Shown here in pieces: positions 34,353 to 42,771 of a stretch of 64,000 nucleotides of DNA. The stretch is from NCBI GenBank assembly GCA_938036785.1, contig CALHWE010000014.1:1-64000 (forward strand). Direction: 5' to 3'. This stretch comes from an uncultured Candidatus Saccharibacteria bacterium. Its GTDB lineage: Bacteria > Patescibacteriota > Saccharimonadia > Saccharimonadales > Saccharimonadaceae. Position 1 is the first letter of the stretch. Every line of letters starts with the position of its first letter. The translations under genes and the position numbers were made by a program. A model generated the notes under the pieces. That model was not told the DNA's origin and made no database searches. It saw only the letters and a list, made by a program, of their open reading frames with translations.

Positions 34353-35243
34353 TTACGACACTTGCTGCTGGGCGCGGTTAATCATCTCTTGCATCTTTTC
34401 TCGCGAGATTGGCTCTAGGAGAGTGCTAGGTGATACATTTCCCTGCACTTTAGCGGTGCCACCAATCCGTATTAGATTACTTGAGTCATCACCAGTAATA
34501 TCAGCACCAACAGGAATCCGTCCCCCCCCATTAGGAGCCTGGATATAAACATCATTACCATCGCCAGCTTTCTTGGAGTTCGGATTAAACGTCTTTGATC
34601 CATCAAAGGTCAGTTCGTTACACGTACTAGTACTAATTGGACTGCCATATTTATCAAACTTTGGTAGTTCTTTGTCAAATGGGCGCAGTGTATCCGTTGA
34701 CATATCAACTGTATAAAACCCAACTACTTCGCCCGATCCATGACCAAACCCTGTGTCTTTATGGAAGCAGAAAGGTCGCACGCCAACGTAGCCGTTACCT
34801 ACTTCATCAACGTCCTTGATGACGCCACCAAGTACATCCACAGACCCTTCTTTGATAGCTTTTGCTAGCTCAGCAACGGAGGGCATCTTCTCCTGATTAT
34901 TCTCTGCTTCGTTTGGAGTTGGAGATGGTGTTGTCTCTGGCGATGAAGGGTATGATGGTGATGGTATCTCCGTTGCTTTGTCGGTAGAGTGAGATCGCTT
35001 AGGCTGTGAAGTCTTGTTGCGCGCTGGCGCTTCGATGGATGGATCTGCGCTTGGTGTTGTTGCTGACGATGTTGCTTCGGCAGTGGCAGCAGTTTGAGCG
35101 GACTGTGCTCTATTCTCTGGTGCTTGTTCAGAAGAGCCACAGCCTGCCAAGGCGCTAGCTCCTATAGCACTCAAGGCAATAACAGACAATACTTTTTTCT
35201 CTGCGCGACCCCAGAAACTTAAGCGCTCAGAACTTCCCTTCAT
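34353..35243 (-). CDS. Lipoprotein of unknown function
   Basis: 296 residues. Lipoprotein signal with lipobox LAGC (Cys at about 35). A long Ser/Thr/Pro/Glu-rich linker (about 40-120) would carry a globular domain away from the membrane through the wall. The globular part has two cysteines (PFCFHK, STCNEL), a likely disulfide, and beta-rich sequence (GNGYVGVRPFCF, GSGEVVGFYTVDM). No family recognised. The ATG has an upstream GAGGAAAG. Confidence 0.75.
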   Translation of the reverse strand: MKGSSERLSFWGRAEKKVLSVIALSAIGASALAGCGSSEQAPENRAQSAQTAATAEATSSATTPSADPSIEAPARNKTSQPKRSHSTDKATEIPSPSYPSSPETTPSPTPNEAENNQEKMPSVAELAKAIKEGSVDVLGGVIKDVDEVGNGYVGVRPFCFHKDTGFGHGSGEVVGFYTVDMSTDTLRPFDKELPKFDKYGSPISTSTCNELTFDGSKTFNPNSKKAGDGNDVYIQAPNGGGRIPVGADITGDDSSNLIRIGGTAKVQGNVSPSTLLEPISREKMQEMINRAQQQVS

Positions 35244-35344
35244 TTTTCTTTCCTCCTCTTTCTCTGTACCATCACTGGTGGATGATGCCTATTTTGGATT
35301 TATAATCTAAACTATACCGCACTTTGGTATATATAGCAACTAGT

Positions 35345-37108
35345 TTAGCTGGTGGTGCTTTCTTGGGCTGCGCTTGCTCCACCTTCGCGGCGGTTCACTA
35401 CCTGTGCAGCTCTGTTCTCGTACGCTTGCTGGAATTTATGCTGGAGCACACGCTTGGCAGCATCATTGCGCACTAGGTCATACATCGTCTGCGAGTCGTA
35501 TGCATAGAGGGCAAGCACAAGCGCTTCGCCAGCAGACGGCAGCGCACGATTGCGCAGCTGTTTTTTGTTGATAAGCCCAGCCTGCCGAGCTTTGTTGAGG
35601 AATATCTCTAGGTCGTGCTCAGAAGCGTACTGGCTCCCTATCTCGGGCAAATCTTGAATAGGAAATACCCGCTTGTCTGCATTGTCGTCGGCGCTATTTT
35701 CTCGCAAGCTATCGATCAGTGGCTGTGCAAGCTCTACAAGCTGCTCGATCTGGGCGCGCACTTCTGCACTGAGGGCGACCTCTGCAGCGTGGAGGGCTTC
35801 TTGCTGCTCTTTGGCTTCTGCTGCTTGACGGTTAGCGGCAGCACGGACGGCTTCGAGAGCTCGCTTTGCCAGTGCATCATCGATGCCTAGCATGCTGCTG
35901 GCCGAAGCTTCATTTTCTGCGCTACCAGCGGCTGGTAACGCCTCGCTGCGAGTAGTGTTGGCTGCTTCATGCGCTGCAGCTGCAGTATCCTGTGACGTCC
36001 ACTCAATCATCTGAATCCGGTGTTCGGCACGGCGGCCACTTACTGGTCTCTCTTCTGTTAGCCCTTGCATAGCAATGTCTGCCGACACCGCACGATAGAC
36101 ATTGGTTGAATAGCCTCGCTGGCCATGCTCATTTATGAGGTATCGCTGGCCGCGCTGGAGTACAAGACCACTACGCTCCAGCTCTTCTGTAATGATCATA
36201 GTGGGGCTATCTGATTTTTGTGCACTGTATAGCAAGGCACTTGCTCGTCTATACCGCTCAAGCTTTGTTTGCACTTTGCTTGGATCATAAATTGCATCAC
36301 CTAGCTCTTGCACTGTCCACGCTTCGCCAGCAGACCCCACAAGCACCTCCGCTAGCCGCTGACTGGCGTCTTTTTTAATAAACTCTGGTGTTATACGGCT
36401 ACCATACCCCAGCTTGCTGCCTGAGCGTGGTGTTCGGTCATCATCAGGAAAGACATCAATATACCCAGGCTCGCTCGCATCACCAGCCGATTGTGCCTTC
36501 TCGACCGCTTCTTTGCCCCAGATACGAATTGCTGTCTCCTCAGATATAACCGCCAAGGGTGGCTCTGTGAGGCCCATATAATACGCCAGCTCAGCGTTGA
36601 TCTCACCAATCCTATCTTTGACGATTTGGCGCCGCTGCTGTACGTCTTTGCCAAGCCGGGTTGCGTTATATATTTCATTAGCCTGCTCTGCTGCTTCATC
36701 GGGCGTCAATGGCGCATAGCCAAGATGCGTTGTAGCTTCCATCACTTCATCTTCTGCTTCATAGCCGCCATCCTTCATTGCTTGATCTTCTTCTCTGGCT
36801 ATTGCGGCAAGCATAGCCTCGCAGCTTGCTCGCTCCTCTTGGTAGCGTTGGAGAACACCTGGTGGCACCGTGCTCCTCTCGTCAGTCTGCACAAGCTCCT
36901 CAAGCGCTTCTTGCTGGTCGACTTTAATCATCTGCAGAGCCTGCTTATAAATATCCTTCTCGTGTTTTGATTTCTTCGCGTCACAAAGGGCCAGCTTGAA
37001 TTTTCTATGGAGTTTATTATCTTCTTTGATTGCAACTTCTATTCTTGTAGATGCATGCTCGGGACGAGTATCGTGATGAGATGGCTGCTGATCTATGGAT
37101 TTGTTCAT
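35345..37108 (-). CDS. Large protein of unknown function
   Basis: 587 residues from the ATG at 37108, which has GGAG 7 bases upstream. The N-terminal 230 residues are charged helices. The middle (RLAEVLVGSAGEAWTVQELGDAIYD) looks like a winged helix-turn-helix, followed by a second strand/helix unit with LQRGQRYLINEHGQRGY. An Ala/Glu/Gln-rich coiled coil spans about 410-480 and another helical domain ends the protein. No signal peptide or membrane helix. A second large unknown protein (38489-40177) lies on the other side of the malic enzyme gene and shares the charged, helix-plus-HTH character but no evident sequence identity. Confidence 0.6.
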   Translation of the reverse strand: MNKSIDQQPSHHDTRPEHASTRIEVAIKEDNKLHRKFKLALCDAKKSKHEKDIYKQALQMIKVDQQEALEELVQTDERSTVPPGVLQRYQEERASCEAMLAAIAREEDQAMKDGGYEAEDEVMEATTHLGYAPLTPDEAAEQANEIYNATRLGKDVQQRRQIVKDRIGEINAELAYYMGLTEPPLAVISEETAIRIWGKEAVEKAQSAGDASEPGYIDVFPDDDRTPRSGSKLGYGSRITPEFIKKDASQRLAEVLVGSAGEAWTVQELGDAIYDPSKVQTKLERYRRASALLYSAQKSDSPTMIITEELERSGLVLQRGQRYLINEHGQRGYSTNVYRAVSADIAMQGLTEERPVSGRRAEHRIQMIEWTSQDTAAAAHEAANTTRSEALPAAGSAENEASASSMLGIDDALAKRALEAVRAAANRQAAEAKEQQEALHAAEVALSAEVRAQIEQLVELAQPLIDSLRENSADDNADKRVFPIQDLPEIGSQYASEHDLEIFLNKARQAGLINKKQLRNRALPSAGEALVLALYAYDSQTMYDLVRNDAAKRVLQHKFQQAYENRAAQVVNRREGGASAAQESTTS

Positions 37109-37257
37109 TATCACTCCGTATTATGAGCTACTGCGGCTATGCAGGGCTCCTTGCTCAGTTTGTATCATGCATCATATAATAGCATTTGGCGCGAAAGTAT
37201 TGCAATAACGGCTGTTTGTCCTTGTACTACTCCTTTCTCTTTCTTGCCTGTCTGCGG

Positions 37258-37263
37258 TATACT
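37258..37263 (+). promoter_or_regulatory. -10 box of the malic enzyme gene, leaderless
   Basis: TATACT ends 7 bases before the ATG at 37271. Confidence 0.6.
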
Positions 37264-37270
37264 AGAGTTT

Positions 37271-38404
37271 ATGGATTATAACAAACTTGCACTCGACCTA
37301 CATAAAAAATATAAGGGCAAAATCACCACCAGCCTACGCGATAGTGATGAGCTAGACCGCGATAAACTCAGCAGCTACTACAGCCCTGGTGTGGGCGCAG
37401 TGAGCAAGGCGATTGCAGATGATCCCGCCACCCTGCCCACCTACACCTGGACGAATAACCTCGTGGCAGTCATTAGCGATGGCTCGGCCATTCTGGGCCT
37501 GGGCAACCTCGGCCCCAAGGCAGCCATGCCGGTTATGGAGGGTAAAGCGCTGCTGTTTAAGCACTTTGCTAGTGTAGATGCCGTACCAATCGTGCTCGAC
37601 GTGCACCAGCCAGAGGAGATTATTACTACGGTTAAGGCGATTGCACCAAGCTTTGGCGCGATTAACCTCGAGGATATTGCTGCGCCTCAGTGCTTCGAGA
37701 TTGAGGAACGCCTTAAGGCCGAGCTGGATATCCCTGTCTTCCACGACGACCAGCACGGCACTGCCGTAGTGGTACTGGCTGGGCTGATCAACGCCGCCAA
37801 GCTGACAGGCCGCAGCCTAGTTGATAGCAAATTCGTCGTGGTCGGTGCTGGCGCTGCTGGTACTGCTATTATTAAGCTACTGCATACTTACGGCGCTCGA
37901 CACATTGTGGCGGTTGATAGCAAAGGTATTGTGGGTAGCCACCGCACTGATCTCAACGCCGAGAAGACTGCCCTGCTTGCATACGTTGATGCCTCGCAGC
38001 AGGGGTCGCTGGAAGACGCCATGGCAGATGCCGATGTATTCATTGGTGTATCGCGCGCCGGGTTGCTGACCCCAGAGCTCGTCGGGATGATGGCCAAAGA
38101 CCCGATTATCTTTGCCCTGGCCAACCCAGTGCCAGAAATCATGCCAGATAGCGCCAAAGCAGCCGGCGCTGCCGTCATTGCCACTGGCCGCAGTGACTTC
38201 CCCAACCAAGTCAATAACGCTCTGGCCTTCCCGGGTATCTTCCGTGGTGCGCTGGATAATGGCGTGCAAAAAATCACCGACGAGCACAAACTTGCCGCCG
38301 CCCAGGCGCTGGCAGCGCTGGTCGATGAACCCACAGCAGACTACGTCATCCCCTCACCATTTGATGAGCGCGTGGTGGAGGCTGTGGCGAAGGTTATTCG
38401 CTAG
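37271..38404 (+). CDS. NAD(P)-dependent malic enzyme
   Basis: 377 residues, short bacterial form without the phosphotransacetylase domain. Catalytic Tyr in SSYYSPGVGAVS, Lys in LGPKAAMPVMEGK, the metal-binding NLEDIAAP and FHDDQHGTAVV, and a Rossmann motif VVVGAGAAGTAI. It decarboxylates malate to pyruvate with reduction of NAD(P). For a fermentative cell lacking a full tricarboxylic acid cycle this can supply pyruvate and reducing power. Cofactor preference is not clear. The start fits the leaderless promoter at 37258. Confidence 0.94.
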   Translation: MDYNKLALDLHKKYKGKITTSLRDSDELDRDKLSSYYSPGVGAVSKAIADDPATLPTYTWTNNLVAVISDGSAILGLGNLGPKAAMPVMEGKALLFKHFASVDAVPIVLDVHQPEEIITTVKAIAPSFGAINLEDIAAPQCFEIEERLKAELDIPVFHDDQHGTAVVVLAGLINAAKLTGRSLVDSKFVVVGAGAAGTAIIKLLHTYGARHIVAVDSKGIVGSHRTDLNAEKTALLAYVDASQQGSLEDAMADADVFIGVSRAGLLTPELVGMMAKDPIIFALANPVPEIMPDSAKAAGAAVIATGRSDFPNQVNNALAFPGIFRGALDNGVQKITDEHKLAAAQALAALVDEPTADYVIPSPFDERVVEAVAKVIR

Positions 38405-38429
38405 GTCGATCATCACATAGAAACTCTGC

Positions 38430-38460
38430 AAAGGCCGATACTGACATATACCGGCCTTTT
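38430..38460. terminator. Bidirectional terminator after malic enzyme
   Basis: AAAGGCCG (38430-38437) pairs with CGGCCTTT (38452-38459), with a T-run on the plus strand. It separates converging genes. Confidence 0.85.
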
Positions 38461-38488
38461 GCATTGGACACTATCTACTTTGGTAGTA

Positions 38489-40177
38489 TTAGACGGACCC
38501 AGCGCCATTACCTCTGATGCGTTTGCGATCTTGCTGGGTAATGTGCTGTAGCATGTCGAGCTGGTGCTGCTTATCACACGCACCGACAAAGAGTAGGGCG
38601 TGCTTGATTCCGTGCTTTTTTAGCTGAGATCGCAGACGCCGATTCGGTATTTTGCCAACATTGACGTCCGCAACGTAGACACGAATCACATTTCGGCTGA
38701 CTGTTTTGTTGTACCAGATCGTATGCGCTTTATATGGCGAGCTATGACGTATATCACTGAGCCTGCTCATTGCGTGCGTTCGCTTGAGACCGTGCTCGTT
38801 GAGCGCTGCATCGGCATAATGCGTTAGCCTGCCGAGCACTTCACTCACGATGCCCTGCTGCTTTTCTTTTGTCTCGTAGCCAGCCATCTGGTGCTCGATA
38901 TCTTTGGCTGCTTTTGTCCGGCAGTCGAGCACAAGCACTCCAGACCCATTATCGACAAGCACATCAACTGGCAGCAAGCGCTCGCCATCTCTCCCAAGCC
39001 ACGGAGCAATTATCGCATCCAGCTGCACCTCTGTTATTGCTTGTTTTTGCTCATGTGGTTTGCTATGGCTCATTGCTTTGTGAGCTGGCTCAGCCGCTTG
39101 CGAAGTTGTCTCACCTGATGGCTCATCAAGCTGCATAACGGCCGCGTGGTTGGCCTGGCAGCGCTCTGATTGGTAGCCATCAAGCTGTTGCTCGAGCCAG
39201 CACAATGCATTGATAACCGCATTATCCGACTCGGTAGCAAGCTGCTGATGAATCGCCTGCTTCAGATCGTCACTCCAGAGCCGCTCAGCACACTCAAGGG
39301 CAAGATCATCAACGATTTCTTGGTCTGGCCGGTCATACCATTGATATATTTGTCTTTGCAATTGCTTGATGACTGGTGCTTCGGCAATAATATGCTGGCT
39401 GAGCCTATATAGCCTTTTGCTATAGACAAGCTGAAAGTACTGATGAGCGTTGGCGACTGGTTTTGCCTGCGTATATAACGCCTCGTATTTACTAGCAAAG
39501 GCTGCAAGATATGGAGCCTTTGCATTGCATACATCATCAGCTTCTACCTGGCTTAGTTCGTATTGCTCAAGCGTGTGGCGACCTGCGTCTATCGTTGAGC
39601 GTAATTGCTGAGTTGCTCTTTCGACAGCCTGCTGGGCAAACTGCTGATATACCTCTGTTGCGGCATGCGGATCGAGCTGCTTTTTGCGTCGCCAGCTCTT
39701 GACAGTCGGTACTGATACATCGTACTGGCCACTCCAATCAACCCCTCGACTGTCACCAAGAAAGATCGCTTCTATCGTTGCTAAATGCTCCAGCACAACT
39801 TCTTCATACTGGTGCACTACCAAGTCTTTTGACCGTTCTTTTGCCTCTGGGTATAGTCGCTGATTTGTATAATTCCACGCGTCTTTATCGTGTGGGTTAT
39901 TATTATAAATACGCGACATGAGATCAGTTAGATTGATCGGATCGATTCGATACTTACCAATGCTTGTCACCGCATCATCGAGAGATATAGCAAGACCATT
40001 CTTAAAAGATCCGGTGTGTGCTGCCTTGCCGCCCATCTTTTCTAGGACGCTATTCATAACATCAAACGCTGCATAAATACACGCCCCTTTTTCGGTTAGC
40101 TCTTGTTCGCTACACTCCCCCACGGGCTGCTCTTGCGAAGGGTACTGTTCGCTCGATAATGGCTTCGGCTTCAACAT
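38489..40177 (-). CDS. Large protein of unknown function with HTH-like segment
   Basis: 562 residues, hydrophilic and mostly helical. Near residue 150 there is DVSVPTVKSWRRKKQLD, a plausible helix-turn-helix. After a Glu/Ser/His-rich linker (about 350-375) comes a beta-rich C-terminal domain with LLPVDVLVDNGSGVLVLDCRTK, HTIWYNKTVSRNVIRVYVAD and HALLFVGACDK. The D...L(V)LDCRTK pattern is reminiscent of nuclease-fold cores but is not diagnostic. GATAAT lies 5 bases before the ATG. No family recognised. Confidence 0.6.
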   Translation of the reverse strand: MLKPKPLSSEQYPSQEQPVGECSEQELTEKGACIYAAFDVMNSVLEKMGGKAAHTGSFKNGLAISLDDAVTSIGKYRIDPINLTDLMSRIYNNNPHDKDAWNYTNQRLYPEAKERSKDLVVHQYEEVVLEHLATIEAIFLGDSRGVDWSGQYDVSVPTVKSWRRKKQLDPHAATEVYQQFAQQAVERATQQLRSTIDAGRHTLEQYELSQVEADDVCNAKAPYLAAFASKYEALYTQAKPVANAHQYFQLVYSKRLYRLSQHIIAEAPVIKQLQRQIYQWYDRPDQEIVDDLALECAERLWSDDLKQAIHQQLATESDNAVINALCWLEQQLDGYQSERCQANHAAVMQLDEPSGETTSQAAEPAHKAMSHSKPHEQKQAITEVQLDAIIAPWLGRDGERLLPVDVLVDNGSGVLVLDCRTKAAKDIEHQMAGYETKEKQQGIVSEVLGRLTHYADAALNEHGLKRTHAMSRLSDIRHSSPYKAHTIWYNKTVSRNVIRVYVADVNVGKIPNRRLRSQLKKHGIKHALLFVGACDKQHQLDMLQHITQQDRKRIRGNGAGSV

Positions 40178-40291
40178 GTGATATTATCGTAGCAGAATAT
40201 ATGATAGGCGTCAAAGTTATGAGCCAGCACACCTTGCTTGGTATGCAGGCATAATCAATGAGATAATATACAGCAAGCGTACACCGCGGTG

Positions 40292-41914
40292 TTATATCAC
40301 CCGCCCGACTTCCTCCAGCGTCGTCTCGCCGCGCAGGGCAGCGAGGACGCCAATTTGTTCGAGGGTGAGCATGCCTTCGCGCTGAGCGGCTTTTTCGATG
40401 ACGTCTGGGTGGACATCAGTAAAGTCTCCGCGGATGAACTTCTGAATACCTGGGGTCACGATAAGCTGCTCCATAATCACCATGCGGCCCTTGTAGCCAA
40501 ACGGCGCATCATCACTTGGCACTGGCCGCCAGAGCTTGAAGGTGTCGAGATCGGGATGCTCTATCTCTTCAGGAATATCAGCAAGGACTCGCTTGACATA
40601 GCTCCGCGTGACGTCGTCTGGCTCGTAGGCTTCCTTGGTTTCGTCCACAAGACGCCGCACCAAACGCTGCGCCACCACAAGGCGGATAGCACTGGCAAAA
40701 ATCGGGTTCACACCAATTAGGTCGATCATTCGGCTAAAGGCTGCACTGCTACTATTGGCGTGGAAGCTCGACATCACCAAGTGACCAGTAATCGATGCTT
40801 GAATGGCCGTGCGCGCCGTATCGACATCACGGATCTCACCCACCATCACGACATCTGGATCGAGACGAAGCACGCTGCGCAAACCCTCGCCAAAGCTCCC
40901 GCCGGCGTTGGTATTAATTGGGATCTGCGAGATGCCAGCCAGGCCATATTCGATTGGGTCCTCCAGAGTAATAATCTTGCGGTCGGTCGTGTTAAGGGCA
41001 TTGAGCATGCTGTAAAGCGTGGTAGATTTACCCGAGCCCGTTGGCCCGACCATCAGCACAAGGCCGCGCGGATGGCTGATGATTTCATCAATCTGCTGAC
41101 GCTGCTTGGGCGGAATACCCAGCAAGTCAAGATTAAGCAAGCTTTCATCGAAATTAAAGAGACGCAGCACAGCATCCTGCCCATACATGGTTGGCACAGT
41201 CTCAACACGGATGTTGAGCAAGTGCGTTGCGTTGCCATGTGTTACGTCCTTTTGAATGTGGCCAGACTGCGGCTCCATCGAAGCACTCGATACGCCAGCT
41301 CGGCTGGCGAGCTCACCCATGATCACGCGGTAGCGGCTGCGGCTAATCGTCGCTACGGGGTGGAGTGCACCATCGACACGGAGGCGAATCCGGATATCAT
41401 GGCGTTCATTCTCGATGTGGATGTCGCTCGCACCAAGCATATCCGCCTGGTTGATCAAAAAGTCGAAAACCTCCTCACTACTCACTCGCCCAAGCGTCTG
41501 ACTCACCTCAGCGATGGTCTCACTATCACCCGCTTTGGCAATCTTAATATCATCGTAGACGATCTTCTTCGGTGGGTCGAAGCGGTTCATCAGCACGCGG
41601 TAGGCACTGAGGCTAATCAGATAGAAATCGACAGGCAACCCCTGGTCTTGATAGGTACGCCGCGTCCGCTGGATAACCGACTGGGGTGTTTGTGTCGTAA
41701 CAGCAAACTGATATGATTCCTGCTCATTGCCATCAGTCAGCGGCAGCATATAGAGGTTGTGCATCTCCTCGATCGTCATTAGGTCACGTGCTAGTGGCAG
41801 TGTCTCCTCGATGGGGCGCATATCGAGGTATTTGAGACCAAGAATGCGCGAGCGTTGCTCGGTCGACGCCTCATCTTGCTGGCGACGACGTTGTTGGACT
41901 TCATCTTCATTCAT
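40292..41914 (-). CDS. GspE/PilB-type secretion ATPase
   Basis: 540 residues from the ATG at 41914 (MNEDEVQQ). Walker A GPTGSGKSTTLYSML, Asp box ITLEDPIEYG, Walker B VVMVGEIRD and the His box GHLVMSSFHANSS are all present. An N1D-like domain precedes them. It lacks the CxxC zinc knuckle of some GspE proteins. It powers type IV pilus or type II secretion assembly; with the pilin at 57147 it points to a type IV pilus. TACACT lies 7 bases before the ATG; the longer frame to 42034 crosses the divergent promoter and is rejected. Confidence 0.93.
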   Translation of the reverse strand: MNEDEVQQRRRQQDEASTEQRSRILGLKYLDMRPIEETLPLARDLMTIEEMHNLYMLPLTDGNEQESYQFAVTTQTPQSVIQRTRRTYQDQGLPVDFYLISLSAYRVLMNRFDPPKKIVYDDIKIAKAGDSETIAEVSQTLGRVSSEEVFDFLINQADMLGASDIHIENERHDIRIRLRVDGALHPVATISRSRYRVIMGELASRAGVSSASMEPQSGHIQKDVTHGNATHLLNIRVETVPTMYGQDAVLRLFNFDESLLNLDLLGIPPKQRQQIDEIISHPRGLVLMVGPTGSGKSTTLYSMLNALNTTDRKIITLEDPIEYGLAGISQIPINTNAGGSFGEGLRSVLRLDPDVVMVGEIRDVDTARTAIQASITGHLVMSSFHANSSSAAFSRMIDLIGVNPIFASAIRLVVAQRLVRRLVDETKEAYEPDDVTRSYVKRVLADIPEEIEHPDLDTFKLWRPVPSDDAPFGYKGRMVIMEQLIVTPGIQKFIRGDFTDVHPDVIEKAAQREGMLTLEQIGVLAALRGETTLEEVGRVI

Positions 41915-41987
41915 CCTTCTTAGTGTAACAAAAAGCTCGTGGTAAATATAGGGGGTAAGTCTAAAGCACTTCAGGTATAATACAACT

Positions 41988-42524
41988 ATGCCAGAGATTA
42001 TTGTTATCGCGCACAACATCCGCTCAACGCACAATGTCGGAGCGATCTTTCGTACCTGCGAAGGGTTTGGTGTGCAGCGGCTTATCCTCAGTGGTTACAC
42101 GCCCTACCCCGATCTTGCCCTTCAGCCAACCCCACCGCACTGTGCCTACCAGCCTGAAGAAGCAGTGCGACCCGACCCACGTTTGCCACACATCCGCGAA
42201 AAGATCACCCAGCAGATCCACAAGACGGCGCTTGGGGCCGAAGCGCTCGTGCCGTTCGATTACCAACCAGAGCTCGACCTTGAGCAGTTTCCCGGCTATC
42301 GCATTGTTGCGCTTGAGCAAGCTCCTACTTCTGTTTCTCTCCAGCAATATAAGCCACCAAGCAAGCTCGTCCTTTTGCTTGGCGAAGAAGTCCATGGTAT
42401 TCCAGCCGAGACGCTCGCGCTGGTGGATGACATCATCGAGATTCCGATGTATGGACAGAAGGAATCATTTAACGTATCAGTCGCAACCGGTATTGCACTC
42501 TATGCGCTCACAACTGCTGGATAG
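41988..42524 (+). CDS. SpoU (TrmH)-family RNA methyltransferase
   Basis: 178 residues. SPOUT motif 1 is NIRSTHNVGAIFRTCEGFGV, motif 2 is LLLGEEVHGI and motif 3 is IEIPMYGQKESFNVSVATGIALY. The enzyme 2'-O-methylates tRNA or rRNA ribose; target not determinable. TATAAT (41976-41981) ends 6 bases before the ATG. Divergent from the secretion ATPase. Confidence 0.92.
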   Translation: MPEIIVIAHNIRSTHNVGAIFRTCEGFGVQRLILSGYTPYPDLALQPTPPHCAYQPEEAVRPDPRLPHIREKITQQIHKTALGAEALVPFDYQPELDLEQFPGYRIVALEQAPTSVSLQQYKPPSKLVLLLGEEVHGIPAETLALVDDIIEIPMYGQKESFNVSVATGIALYALTTAG

Positions 42525-42551
42525 TTGCAGCGTTATATGTACCCATTTTGT

Positions 42552-42580
42552 TTGCGTTGTGGCAAATATCAGGTTATACT
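42552..42580 (+). promoter_or_regulatory. Promoter of a candidate structured RNA
   Basis: TTGCGT (42552-42557), 17-base spacer and TATACT (42575-42580), with no coding sequence downstream on this strand. Confidence 0.65.
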
Positions 42581-42586
42581 AGCAGC

Positions 42587-42765
42587 AGGTAGCATAACCA
42601 AGCTACCGCCTGCAACTTGCCTGCGCTTGAGCTTATTTTCGCTCGCCTTGCAAGTATTTGGCCTCGCGCCGCCCTGGTCGTAGACGCAATTGTTCGAAGT
42701 TTTTTACCTGACACGCGCAATCTGCAGACTCCCAGGGTGGCGCGAGTCACCCCCCTTTTGCGGGC
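42587..42765 (+). ncRNA. Candidate structured RNA, unassigned
   Basis: A 247-base gene-free stretch with three consecutive helices: GGTAGC/GCTACC (42588-42606), a CTTGC/GCAAG hairpin with inner GAGC/GCTC (42616-42654), and a 15-bp stem of CTCGCGCCGCCCTGG (42663-42677) with CCAGGGTGGCGCGAG (42732-42746), extended inside by GTAGA/TCTGC. The 15-bp stem has only one G-U. It does not match tmRNA, 4.5S RNA or RNase P RNA signatures. Size is close to 6S RNA, but a single long hairpin with a central bubble is not obvious. Converges on the dnaE stop. Confidence 0.6.
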
Positions 42766-42771
42766 ACGGCA

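Noticed and set aside
41914..42034. Longer start for the GspE/PilB ATPase at 42034
   Set aside because: It would run through the divergent promoter and into the SpoU methyltransferase gene; the ATG at 41914 has a -10 box at the leaderless spacing.
42587..42765. tmRNA, 4.5S RNA or RNase P RNA
   Set aside because: None of the diagnostic sequences (tag ORF with tRNA-like ends, GGAAG tetraloop region, GAGGAAAGUCC core) is present.
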